64,000 nt of DNA from Poecilobothrus nobilitatus (Eukaryota; Arthropoda; Insecta; Diptera; Dolichopodidae): the NCBI GenBank assembly GCA_947095535.1, contig OX352772.1:98390934-98454933 (forward strand), given 5' to 3'. Numbering within the stretch: position 1 is the first letter of the stretch; the number at the start of each line of letters is the position of its first letter. This document shows, one piece after another, positions 55,790 to 63,772 of this stretch. The notes beneath the pieces are model-generated. The model was not told the origin of the DNA and searched no databases. It saw only the letters and a list, made by a program, of their open reading frames with translations. Made by a program: the position numbers and the translations under genes.

Positions 55790-56512
55790 CAGGCTATGAA
55801 CATACTAACGGTTCGTACGGGTATCTAAGAGTTGACAAAGGGACCTGTATTCTTTCTCGTTTTACATTATATTCGTGGTTAATTTTTATGTAAAAGCTTT
55901 CTTCATCAAAAGTCTGTGATATTCGAATCAAATCTTTTTGGTTTTGTTGTGATACTTTGTTATATTCTACATTTTCATAATTTTTGTTATCTGAAATACA
56001 CGCCAAAATTTTTATTAAAAAATTCCTGTATTACTTGATTTCTGCTAAATCCTTGATTAGGAGTAATATTTTTTATTAGATTTGGTGGAAAATTAAATTT
56101 CCAATCATTGAGTTGAATTCCTGACTCAATGTATGAATAGTAAGTATATCCAATAGATTTGTTACTTTATTTTTTTTAAGACGACCTTCAGGATTAGTTA
56201 CATAAACATTATGCTGTCCTATTTAAATAATAATTGAAATTTTTTTGTCATATTCATCTTTTAACAAAAAATCGTTAATATAAATTTACCAACAGCAATA
56301 CCAACTTTCCAGTTACCATTTCTTAAATCAAAATGAATAGGTAATTTATTTTCAAATGTAGCTAGAGAATTATCCGAAAAAAATTTTAAACTATCATTGC
56401 TAAACAAGGTATTATAGAATTCATTCTGTTCGTCAATATTTGTTGAATTATCGAAAATTATTATGAGCTCTTCTATTAATATGCTGACCATGTTGATACA
56501 GACATTGTTCAC
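55790..56512 (-). pseudogene. Polinton minor capsid (penton-like) protein, second copy
   Basis: Minus-strand remnant of the minor capsid protein. The segment 56512-56261 reads NEFYNTLFSNDSLKFFSDNS and LRNGNWKVGI, parallel to NDEFYVTLLSDSSMNYYPEN and DSRWKVGI at 60180-60310. After frameshifts near 56270 the reading becomes uncertain; an open 70-codon piece (56006-55794) follows. The protein would form the capsid vertices. Stops and frame changes make it a pseudogene. Confidence 0.6.
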
Positions 56513-56949
56513 TTTGGAGTTCTGTATAGTGATTCGTTTTGTTTGCGTTTTTTCGTATCAGGAAAACGTGATAGTATGGCAGGAGAAATTACATTATCAG
56601 CTGATCTTAATTTAGTTTTTTTAGGTGAAGGAACTGCAACTGTTATAACATCACCAGTCAGTGTTTCGAATATACGAAAATCCGATACGTTTCAATTTTT
56701 TATCGTATACAATACTAGCAGGAGTACCCGGCGTTGTGTGGGATATTTTATTGCGTTTATGAACTAAAAATTATTAACTTTTGTTTTTGGGTTAATATAA
56801 TTTAACTAATATAGTCCACTTGTTACTATAGATGCTGGTAGTTAATATTTTAATTTTTTTACATTTAATTAATATCATTTCATTGCATTTCATTCAATTT
56901 TTTTTTAGCAAATTGAATATATAGAGGTAAGAATTAGATAAGTAGATAG
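56513..56949. other. Region without assigned gene
   Basis: A 74-codon ORF (56543-56767, +; MAGEITLSADLNLVF) has no recognised relative and is probably not a gene or is a small Polinton remnant. The rest is AT-rich. Confidence 0.4.
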
Positions 56950-57070
56950 GTAGGCACTTGGGCCAGACAGGTCAGTAGGTCAAGGTCACCCCAGAAGTAG
57001 GTCAAGGCCACCCGGAAGGCCAGACAGGAAGTATGTCAAGGTCATTTTAAAAGTAGGTCAGACTGGCGAC
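56950..57070. repeat. GGTCAAGGTCA-type short repeats
   Basis: Degenerate repeats of about 25-30 bases with the core GTAGGTCAAGGTCACC. TCAAGGTCA occurs at 56980-56988 and 57036-57044, TCAAGGCCA at 57002-57010. GC-richer than its surroundings. Confidence 0.75.
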
Positions 57071-57099
57071 GATCGTCAGTTGTTTATAAAGCTTGTATA

Positions 57100-57830
57100 C
57101 TTGGTTTAAGTAATAGGTATGCAGGAAAATAGTAGGAAAAAAAAAATGCTTTTTCATACAATGTAAAGAGAAAAAAAATGTACCTATACGTTTCTTTAAA
57201 ATTTAAAAAAAAGTGCAAACTGGTTTTTTAAATCTTAGATAAAGAATCAACAAAATTAATGCAATTTTGAGATGCATTTTTTTCTGTTTTTCTTGAAAGA
57301 AAATTCTAATTTTTAAAATTAAAACAAAAAAGTGCAAAGCTGGTTTTTAAATCTGAATCAATCTTGACCAAATTGATATTTTGAGATGCATTTTTTTTTT
57401 TCTTTTTTTCTTGTTTTTTCTTTTTTTATGAAGTATTTAAAGAAGGGGAAATAAAAACCATTAATTAATTGCGAGTATCACTGTATAAGATTTTATTGTT
57501 ACGTAAGAATGTTGACAAAAATATGAATAAAAAGAAAACAAACAGGAAATCAAAAATATCTAACATGTGGTTTAAGTAATAGGCGTGAATGGAAATAGTA
57601 AGAAAAAATGCGTTTTTATAAAATGTAAAGAGAAAAATTTAAACAAATTAAGTGTACCTATGCGAATTTTTAAAATTAAAAGAAAAAAGTGCAAAGCTGG
57701 TTTTTAAATCTGAATTTTTTTCTTTTCTTTTTTGTTCTGATGAAATTTTTAAAGAAGAGGAAAGAAAAAATTATTAGTGTTTTTAGATTTTATTCATATG
57801 TAAGAATGTAGACCAAAAAAAGATGTATTT
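57100..57830. repeat. Two diverged ~470-bp tandem copies
   Basis: Landmarks recur in the same order: GTTTAAGTAATAGG at 57104 and 57571, ACAATGTAAAGAGAAAAA-type at about 57160 and 57628, AAAGTGCAAA..TGGTTTTT at about 57210, 57335 and 57684, and GTAAGAATGT at about 57504 and 57801. Noncoding. Confidence 0.75.
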
Positions 57831-58044
57831 TTATGTTGTGTTAAAAAAAAAAAATAAAACAAATTTATTTATATGTTTGAAATAATTTTTTATTTGAAAA
57901 TATTTTACAATTTTATAGAAATCTGTGCTGTTTTAATCTAACATTTTTTCTTTTAAAAGATACATATATACATTATAACAATTTTTAACAGCACATCTGA
58001 AATTGTTGTTTAATAAGTGTATAGGACAATTTTATTTAAAGTTA
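57831..58044. other. AT-rich spacer
   Basis: No gene seen; 3' flank of the minus-strand ORF. Confidence 0.5.
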
Positions 58045-58503
58045 TCAATCTTTTGTAAATGACGGCAAGTTTCTGCTTAAATCTTCTATTTTATCACTGT
58101 CAATGTACTTTTGAAGGAATAGTTTTTTTTGTTCTCCTTTAACATAAATTTTTTCAGCTGCCTCTAAATAGTGTTTTAATATACATTTTACATCTAAATA
58201 TTCAACTAGACCGTTATTCCATTTAAGTCCATTTATTTTATTTTCGCAATACTGGTTATTATATTTCATATCCGGACTAAGTTCCTCTGAGGGGTACGGT
58301 GCTTCGAAGTGATAGACAGTTAGAATTAAACTTCCTTTTTCAAGTATGGCTAATTCTTTTAAGAAATATTGCTTGTCATTTCCTTGTAAAAATTGTAGGT
58401 CAACTATGAGAACTCGTTTAACCATGTCGACGGTTTGTGTAAGAATACTCATTAGAATAAATAAATTTACATTTATATTCACTTTGGCAAAAGAGCTTTT
58501 CAT
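58045..58503 (-). CDS. Polinton-associated ORF, 152 aa
   Basis: Intact ORF of 152 codons divergent from the packaging ATPase (41 bases between start codons). The first residues up to about 27 may be upstream of the true start, since VKRVLIVDLQFLQGNDKQYF looks like the conserved beginning. Further: KGSLILTVYHFEAPYPSEEL, GLKWNNGLVEYLDV and a C-terminal KIYVKGEQKKLFLQKYI and EDLSRNLPSF. Acidic/hydrophobic pattern compatible with an alpha/beta enzyme fold, possibly of the RNase H/exonuclease type, but no catalytic set is proven. Open frame in a decayed neighbourhood suggests recent activity or a recent insertion. Confidence 0.65.
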   Translation of the reverse strand: MKSSFAKVNINVNLFILMSILTQTVDMVKRVLIVDLQFLQGNDKQYFLKELAILEKGSLILTVYHFEAPYPSEELSPDMKYNNQYCENKINGLKWNNGLVEYLDVKCILKHYLEAAEKIYVKGEQKKLFLQKYIDSDKIEDLSRNLPSFTKD

Positions 58504-58510
58504 ATAAATA
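58503..58510 (+). promoter_or_regulatory. TATA box of the ATPase gene
   Basis: TATAAATA, 42 bases upstream of the ATPase ATG at 58545. It overlaps the start codon of the divergent ORF. The same box stands at a similar distance before two other Polinton ORFs. Confidence 0.55.
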
Positions 58511-58544
58511 TAGGTTAACAGTACTATTTTTAACTAATACAACT

Positions 58545-59219
58545 ATGCTATTTCATCCATTTACAATGATGGTAGCGGGGGCATCATTCTGTGGTAAAAC
58601 CACTTTTATTCATAATTTTATAAGGTATAAAAAAGAAAATATACAACCACATATTAATAGAATTATTTGGTGTAATCTAGACAAAAATGCCGTTCCAAAA
58701 TATTTAAAAGATGTGGAATATAGTAACACTATTCCGGATTTTAATGACAATCAAGAACCTTTGTTAATTATTATCGATGATATGATGTTAAATTCTCATG
58801 ATAAGTATGTATGTGATTTATTTACTAGAGGATCACACCATAGAAATTTATCTGTAATATTTGTAACACAAAATGTTTTTCAGCAGGGTAAATTTTCAAG
58901 AGATATTTCGCTTAACTGTAAATATCTAGTACTTTTCAAAAATCCAAGAGATAAATCGCAGATATTACCTCTAGCTCGCCAAATATATCCCAATCAAATC
59001 AAAGCATTTGAAAAAGTATATAATGAAGTGACGTCAGAACCATACGGGTATATATTAATAGATCTTACTCAAGACGTTAATGATATATTTCGATTAAGAA
59101 GTGATATATTTGGAAAAGGTTTGTGTTTTTGTACAAGAGATCAATTAGAACAATTTGGCAAAGAATATGAAACGTTTGAAGGTCAACCGTCATATATTGC
59201 ATCTATTAAAAAGCTCTAA
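58545..59219 (+). CDS. Polinton packaging ATPase (FtsK/HerA type)
   Basis: Intact, 224 codons. Would pump the element's DNA into the capsid. Walker A GASFCGKTTF (residues ~12-21), the WCNLDKNAVPKYL region, Walker B EPLLIIIDDMML (~73-84), the sensor/arginine region VIFVTQNVFQQGKFSRDIS (~103-121) and CKYLVLFKNPRDKSQI (~124-139). C-terminal region GYILIDLTQDVNDIFRLRSD. The length is typical for the small ATPases of Polintons and related DNA viruses. ATG at 58545 is the first start after a TATA box. The 3' end overlaps the next ORF. No stop or frameshift, unlike most neighbours. Confidence 0.9.
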   Translation: MLFHPFTMMVAGASFCGKTTFIHNFIRYKKENIQPHINRIIWCNLDKNAVPKYLKDVEYSNTIPDFNDNQEPLLIIIDDMMLNSHDKYVCDLFTRGSHHRNLSVIFVTQNVFQQGKFSRDISLNCKYLVLFKNPRDKSQILPLARQIYPNQIKAFEKVYNEVTSEPYGYILIDLTQDVNDIFRLRSDIFGKGLCFCTRDQLEQFGKEYETFEGQPSYIASIKKL

Positions 59220-59487
59220 ACCGAAATTTCAGAAAGTAATTATAAAACATTGTGACCCTGAAGTAATCAAAACATTTTGTGAAATTGCTTTAAATATTTT
59301 AAAAGGTAATTGTAATCTAAGTAAAAAATCAACAACCCAATTACGAAAGTATAAAAAGGAATTGAGATCCCTCATTTGCCGCCACAAATCTATAAATAGT
59401 AAAAGAAAAATCATTATTCAACGTGGTGGATTTTTACCTACACTTCTTGGTGCACTATCAGGGATAATCGGAAATTTTATAAAATGA
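59167..59487 (+). CDS. Short basic protein with hydrophobic tail
   Basis: 107 codons from the ATG at 59167, overlapping the ATPase end by 53 bases in another frame. The N-terminal two thirds are strongly basic (KSTTQLRKYKKELRSLICRH, SINSKRKIIIQRGG); the C-terminus is a glycine-containing hydrophobic segment (FLPTLLGALSGIIGNFI). This layout resembles short virion core or membrane-active proteins of Polintons, adintoviruses and adenoviruses. It may bind DNA or disturb membranes on entry; that is an inference from composition and position only. Confidence 0.6.
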   Translation: MKRLKVNRHILHLLKSSKPKFQKVIIKHCDPEVIKTFCEIALNILKGNCNLSKKSTTQLRKYKKELRSLICRHKSINSKRKIIIQRGGFLPTLLGALSGIIGNFIK

Positions 59488-60115
59488 ATAATACAACATT
59501 TAACAAAATGATTATACTAAAACTCGAGATTTATGAGAAAATGAAACAAAATGCAAACTTTGAATTAAATGAGTTGGATAAAAATATGAAAAAAATATTG
59601 TTAAATATTTCTACTCGTTAAACATCTTACGGACACCCAAAAATGGTATTTATACAGACAAAATATATTTAAAATAAGAAACAAAAATAGAGTACTTCCT
59701 AGAAATATAGAGGAGAAAGTAAAAATTACGGAAACAAAAGGTACTCAAACTCGTGCAAAACCAATGTATATAGATGCGGAAGCTCAATCGCATTTTTCTG
59801 AATATAAGAATGTTGGAATACAAGTTGTTCCTGAAGAAGAAGAAGTATATGAAAAAGAAGCTGATGACGAAGTGTTTGATGATGAAATTCAGGAAAATGT
59901 TTTAACAAAAGCATTGTCAGTTGCTTCAGTTGGAGAACGTTTAGAAAAAGAAAATCAATTAGAAATCAAAATGTACAAATTTTTGAAACTGATACAGGAG
60001 ACATTATAACTGTTCCTTTAGATAGCCCAAGCCCACCAACCAAAAAAGAAAAAACTATAAATAGCAAAGAGTTGAATAATTCATCAAGACGTGTTCAGGT
60101 CAGCAGTAGGTAATA
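59484..60115 (+). pseudogene. Polinton ORF with acidic middle, broken
   Basis: Starts at an ATG at 59484, overlapping the previous stop (ATGA). The first segment (45 codons) has a coiled-coil-like pattern (LKLEIYEKMKQNANFELNEL), then a stop at 59619. The reading continues in another frame with KWYLYRQNIFKIRNKNRVLP and an acidic region (VVPEEEEVYEKEADDEVFDD, 59828-59885), then shifts again to DSPSPPTKKEKT (about 60025). Similar charged ORFs stand at this place in Polintons; function unknown. At least two frameshifts. Confidence 0.6.
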
Positions 60116-60164
60116 CTCAAACAGAACTTAATTATCCAATTCGTAAGACTAATTCCGCAAGCTC

Positions 60165-60896
60165 ATGGACAACATACAAGTAAATGATGAATTTTATGTC
60201 ACTTTACTCAGTGATTCATCTATGAACTATTATCCAGAAAATTCATTATCATCTTTTACAAATAAAATGAATAAATACATGTGTGATTCAAGGTGGAAAG
60301 TCGGTATTTCAGAAATGTATGTTAATGATTTCGTTCCAAATGTGTATGGTGAAGAATGGGAAAAAAGTACTCAAATATTTATTAAAGGTATGCAGAAAGA
60401 TATGATAGGAGTTGGAACATAGAAAAACAAATGATATGCGACTGGAAAGTTTTTCTACTACCAACACTAATTCAAAATATACGCCCACTTAATAGGTTTA
60501 CAAGAAAAGAAGTTGAACGACAGTTGATTTGGGGAATTTTTAATTTTATAAACGCCTAAAATAGATATAAAAATAAGAGCAAATTACGCTTATACCCTCG
60601 AAGGACTTTTGACAACATGTTTCAATCAAGTATCTTTTAAAGTTACAGATTTTAAAAAATATAAATCACGTGTAATAGAAGCTTTGAAAACTTTTATAGA
60701 TAGTGTACAATTGATTCCCATTAATAAACCAGATATGTTTTTTATATACACAGACATAATTGAACCGCAAAAAATAGATGATAAAAAAATAGAAGATATA
60801 AGGTATTTAAGATCTGTTAACATACAAAATTCTTTCACTGATACTGTAAAAGAATTCAGTAATATTTCAATATTGCAATGTGGAGAAATCATTTAA
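60165..60896 (+). pseudogene. Polinton minor capsid (penton-like) protein
   Basis: Would form the capsid vertices with a single jelly-roll fold. Intact N-terminus of 85 codons: VNDEFYVTLLSDSSMNYYPE, DSRWKVGISEMYVNDF. A stop at 60420 and frame changes follow up to 60600. The C-terminus is open again (60609-60896) with TCFNQVSFKVTDFKKYKSR, MFFIYTDIIEPQKIDD and LRSVNIQNS. The length (about 244 codons) is shorter than usual for the family because the middle is damaged. No TATA box seen before its ATG; it may share a transcript with the preceding ORFs. Confidence 0.75.
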
Positions 60897-60991
60897 TAAC
60901 ATTTCATTACTTTTATGTGATAAATATGGATACAAAATAAACTTTTCCAATAGTTCAATTCCAACAAAAATTGTATTACATTTTAAAAAAG

Positions 60992-60999
60992 TATAAATA
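60992..60999 (+). promoter_or_regulatory. TATA box of the PX-like gene
   Basis: TATAAATA, 51 bases upstream of the ATG at 61043. Confidence 0.55.
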
Positions 61000-61042
61000 A
61001 AAGCGATTTTACAAAACTATATATTATTTTATTTTATTCATT

Positions 61043-61625
61043 ATGGAGAGAGCGTACTACAAATATTATTTAGTTCAATCAGGAAAAGGTCTTGAGGATA
61101 TTGGTCCTTTGTTACACTCAATTGTACCTTACCAAAGGGGACGAAGGTTAGGGAGCTTTTTCGGTGGTCTATTTAGATATTTCTAATATATTAAAAAAAG
61201 AGGTTATTAACTTGGCATTATCTGATATTGCCACAGGTGCAAATGTAAAAGAAGTGCTTCAAGATCGAAGTAAAGAGATAATGAAAAATGTAAGAAGAGG
61301 TGCAGTTCGGAGACTCAATGAAATGTATGGACAAGGCAAAAGAAAACGAAGAAAACCTATAAGGTGCAAATGTAAAAGAAGTAATGTAAGAATGTAATCT
61401 GTTTCCACAGGTGCAAATGTAAAAGAAGTGGTTCAAGATCGAAGTAAAGAGATAATGAAAAATGTAAGACGAGGTGCAGTTCGGAAACTCAATGAAATGT
61501 ATGGACAAGGCAAAGGAAAACGAAGAAAACCTATAAAAAGACCTCTCATTAATAATTTAAATTATTTTACGTCGAAGCAACGCAAAGTTAATAACAAAAA
61601 TAAACAAAAAGATATTTTTGAATAA
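61043..61625 (+). pseudogene. Polinton basic virion protein (PX-like)
   Basis: Virion-associated basic protein of the Polinton PX/adenovirus core-like kind. N-terminus: ERAYYKYYLVQSGKGLEDIG, SIVPYQRGRRLGSFFGGLFR (61043-61183), then a stop at 61184. The protein continues in the frame of 61164-61397: EVINLALSDIATGANVKEVL, EIMKNVRRGAVRRLNEMYGQ and a GKRKRRK tail. The last 44 codons are duplicated at 61405-61538. The layout (aromatic N-terminus, Gly-rich turn, helical middle, basic Gly/Lys/Arg tail) is characteristic of the family. One frameshift near 61180 separates the halves. Confidence 0.7.
61231..61538 (+). repeat. 134-bp tandem duplication in PX-like gene
   Basis: 61231-61364 and 61405-61538 are direct copies (offset 174) with about five differences. 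Both start at CCACAGGTGCAAATG and cover the basic C-terminus. Confidence 0.9.
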
Positions 61626-61627
61626 TT

Positions 61628-62850
61628 ATGATTGAATGTATGAAATCAGAGCTTGATATTTTTAAAACACAGCCTATTCAGTCAAGTGTTTTACGATCTG
61701 AAGAAGTTTCCTATAACCCTATTGCTTCTTTAGACAATCCATCTGTCATAGAATTTGTTTCACTAGGGCACTGTGATACATATAGAGACTTGTCTTCGAC
61801 ATATCTAAAATTAAAAGTACAAATTTTAAAAAAAGATGGAACTCAACGGAATAAAGATAAAAAAGCTGATGGAACACCTATACAACAACCAAGTGTGGTT
61901 AGTAATATGTTACATTCATTAATAAAACAATGCAATGTTCAACTAAATGGAAAGAATATATCTCCATCAGATGGCAATTATCATTACAGAGCTTATATTG
62001 AATCATTGTTAAATTATGGTACGGATGCCGCTACAACGCATTTGAAGTGTGGTGGATGGTTGTTAGATAAGCCAAATATAACAAAAACAGATAATAGTGT
62101 TTCAAAAGAACGTCAAAAATTATAGCAATGTAGTGGAACTTATGGAGAAACTACATTTAGATATGTTTAACCAACCTACACTTCTCATAAACAATGTCGA
62201 TGTTCGAGTTATCCTAACATTAGAAAAACCGGATATTTACCTCTTTGCAGATGATACTGATGAATCTCAACTGAAAATTTTAGAAGCCACTTTATTTATG
62301 AGACATGTAACAATTAATACTAGTGTGCTATTAGCACATAATGCTGTATTGGAAAAAACTAATGCCAAATACAATTACAAACGGGTAGAGGTTCCACAAA
62401 ATAGTTCATCAATATCACTTGATAATGTTTTTATTGGACAGTTGCCAAACACAATCATTTTTGCATGACAGAAAATACAGGTTACTCTGGACAAAGGTCA
62501 AAAAATCCATACAATTTTAAACATTTTGATATTTCACAATTTGTGTTAAACGTAAATGGTGTTCAAATACCTAATTCAGCAATTGAAACCAGTTTTTCAG
62601 ATGAAAATAATTGCTGTACAAGAGCATACAGTACACTTTTTTCATGAATGATAAAGGTCATCAGATAACAAAAACCATGTTTAGTAATGGGTTTTTCATT
62701 CTAGCTTTTAATTTAACTCCAGATGTATCAGGAAATGAAGTGTGTCAAGGTCTACTAAATCAAGGTACAGTTAGAATTGAGGCAAGGTTATCAAAACCAC
62801 TTACATCTACACTGACTGCTATTGTTTATGGAGAATTTGATGCAAGTTAA
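61628..62850 (+). pseudogene. Polinton major capsid protein, frameshifted
   Basis: Double jelly-roll major capsid protein. Four consecutive frames keep the protein readable from end to end: 61628-62120 (SEEVSYNPIASLDNPSVIEF, LGHCDTYRDLSSTYLKLKVQ, CNVQLNGKNISPSDGNYHYR), 62120-62468 (LHLDMFNQPTLLINNVDVRV, LFADDTDESQLKILEATLFM, YNYKRVEVPQNSSSI), 62466-62640 (FDISQFVLNVNGVQIPNSAI) and 62640-62850 (MFSNGFFILAFNLTPDVSGN, TSTLTAIVYGEFDAS). Breaks lie near 62105, 62466 and 62640. Total about 405 codons, somewhat short for the family. The gene order with ATPase, PX-like, minor capsid and protease supports the call. Confidence 0.85.
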
Positions 62851-62881
62851 CAAATTGATGACCGAAATATATTCTCAAAGC

Positions 62882-62889
62882 TATAAATA
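62882..62889 (+). promoter_or_regulatory. TATA box before the 110-aa ORF
   Basis: TATAAATA, 42 bases upstream of the ATG at 62924, the same distance as in the ATPase gene. Confidence 0.55.
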
Positions 62890-62923
62890 GCATACATAAA
62901 AGTAAATTTGAATATTTGATAAA

Positions 62924-63256
62924 ATGTCACTGTCTTGTGCACTTCTGGATGTAACATTTTGTAGTGATGATAATAATACCTTGTTTGCGAAAGATATTTG
63001 TATAGTTGGTTTTAAAGAACCTTGTAAAAAATTTGTAAAAGAGCTCAAGTATAAATTTCCAACTAGGGATTTAATAAATGAAAATTTTGACAATTGCTCT
63101 TTTGGAACTTTGTACAACGATAAAATAAATAAAGAGCTCTGTCAAATACTAGAAAAATTTGATGTTATTATAACAAATAAAAAAATCAAAAAAGAGTTTT
63201 TATCAAATTATATTAAAGAAACAACTAAAGTATATGACTTGAGTCAATTTGATTGA
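62924..63256 (+). CDS. Unknown Polinton ORF, 110 aa
   Basis: Intact ORF between the capsid and protease genes, with its own TATA box. Not recognised. Cys-containing N-terminus (SLSCALLDVTFCSDDNNTLF), CIVGFKEPCKKFVKELKYKF, a Lys-rich helical C-terminus (FDVIITNKKIKKEFLSNYIK). The pattern of short hydrophobic strands and charged helices suggests a small soluble alpha/beta protein. The stop overlaps the ATG of the protease gene (ATTGATGA region), suggesting coupled expression. Confidence 0.6.
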   Translation: MSLSCALLDVTFCSDDNNTLFAKDICIVGFKEPCKKFVKELKYKFPTRDLINENFDNCSFGTLYNDKINKELCQILEKFDVIITNKKIKKEFLSNYIKETTKVYDLSQFD

Positions 63257-63746
63257 TGAATACCCTAGAGATAAGTGACGTACTAAGATGTAACAAAGAC
63301 ACACGTAAATTTTTTAAAGGAGTTTTTGCTCTGGATCAACTCCCCAGAATAATTGAAAAACAAACTTTTTTAATTGTAAACACTGATAAATCAAAAGATC
63401 CGGGAACACATTGGTTAGCTATTTTTAAGCCAAAGAATGGCTGTGTTGAATATTTTGATTCATTTGGTACAAAACCAGATAAATTAAAAATTTTAAGTTA
63501 CTTAAAAAACCAATGTATAATTTTTAATAAGAAACAGTTACAAAGTAACTATTCAGATTTTGTGGCCAATATTGTTGTGTTTATACGTGGTATAGATGTT
63601 GCGGTTATAGTATGAACGCTTTTTTAAAACAATTTAATAAAGAAAATCATATAGAAAATGACAAAAATATAATAAATACTTTTCACCATATATTTGAAAA
63701 TTATAATATTTCTCAATCATGTCTTCCTAAGAGATATAACATTTAA
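63256..63746 (+). pseudogene. Polinton cysteine protease (adenain-like), frameshifted
   Basis: Maturation protease of the adenovirus protease/Ulp1-like type; it would cleave virion proteins. ATG at 63256. The catalytic His lies in KDPGTHWLAIF (about residue 54), the acidic partner in CVEYFDSFGT. The frame then passes through LQSNYSDF and, by a one-base loss near 63555-63562, misses the region with the catalytic Cys (CGQYC), which is intact in the next frame at 63563-63577. That frame stays open to a stop at 63746. So all catalytic residues are encoded, but not in one frame. Confidence 0.8.
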
Positions 63747-63772
63747 TAATAAACTTTAGTGTAGTTAAAATA

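Noticed and set aside
56543..56767. 74-codon ORF as a gene
   Set aside because: No recognisable family, no promoter motif, short, in an otherwise noncoding stretch; kept only as a remark.
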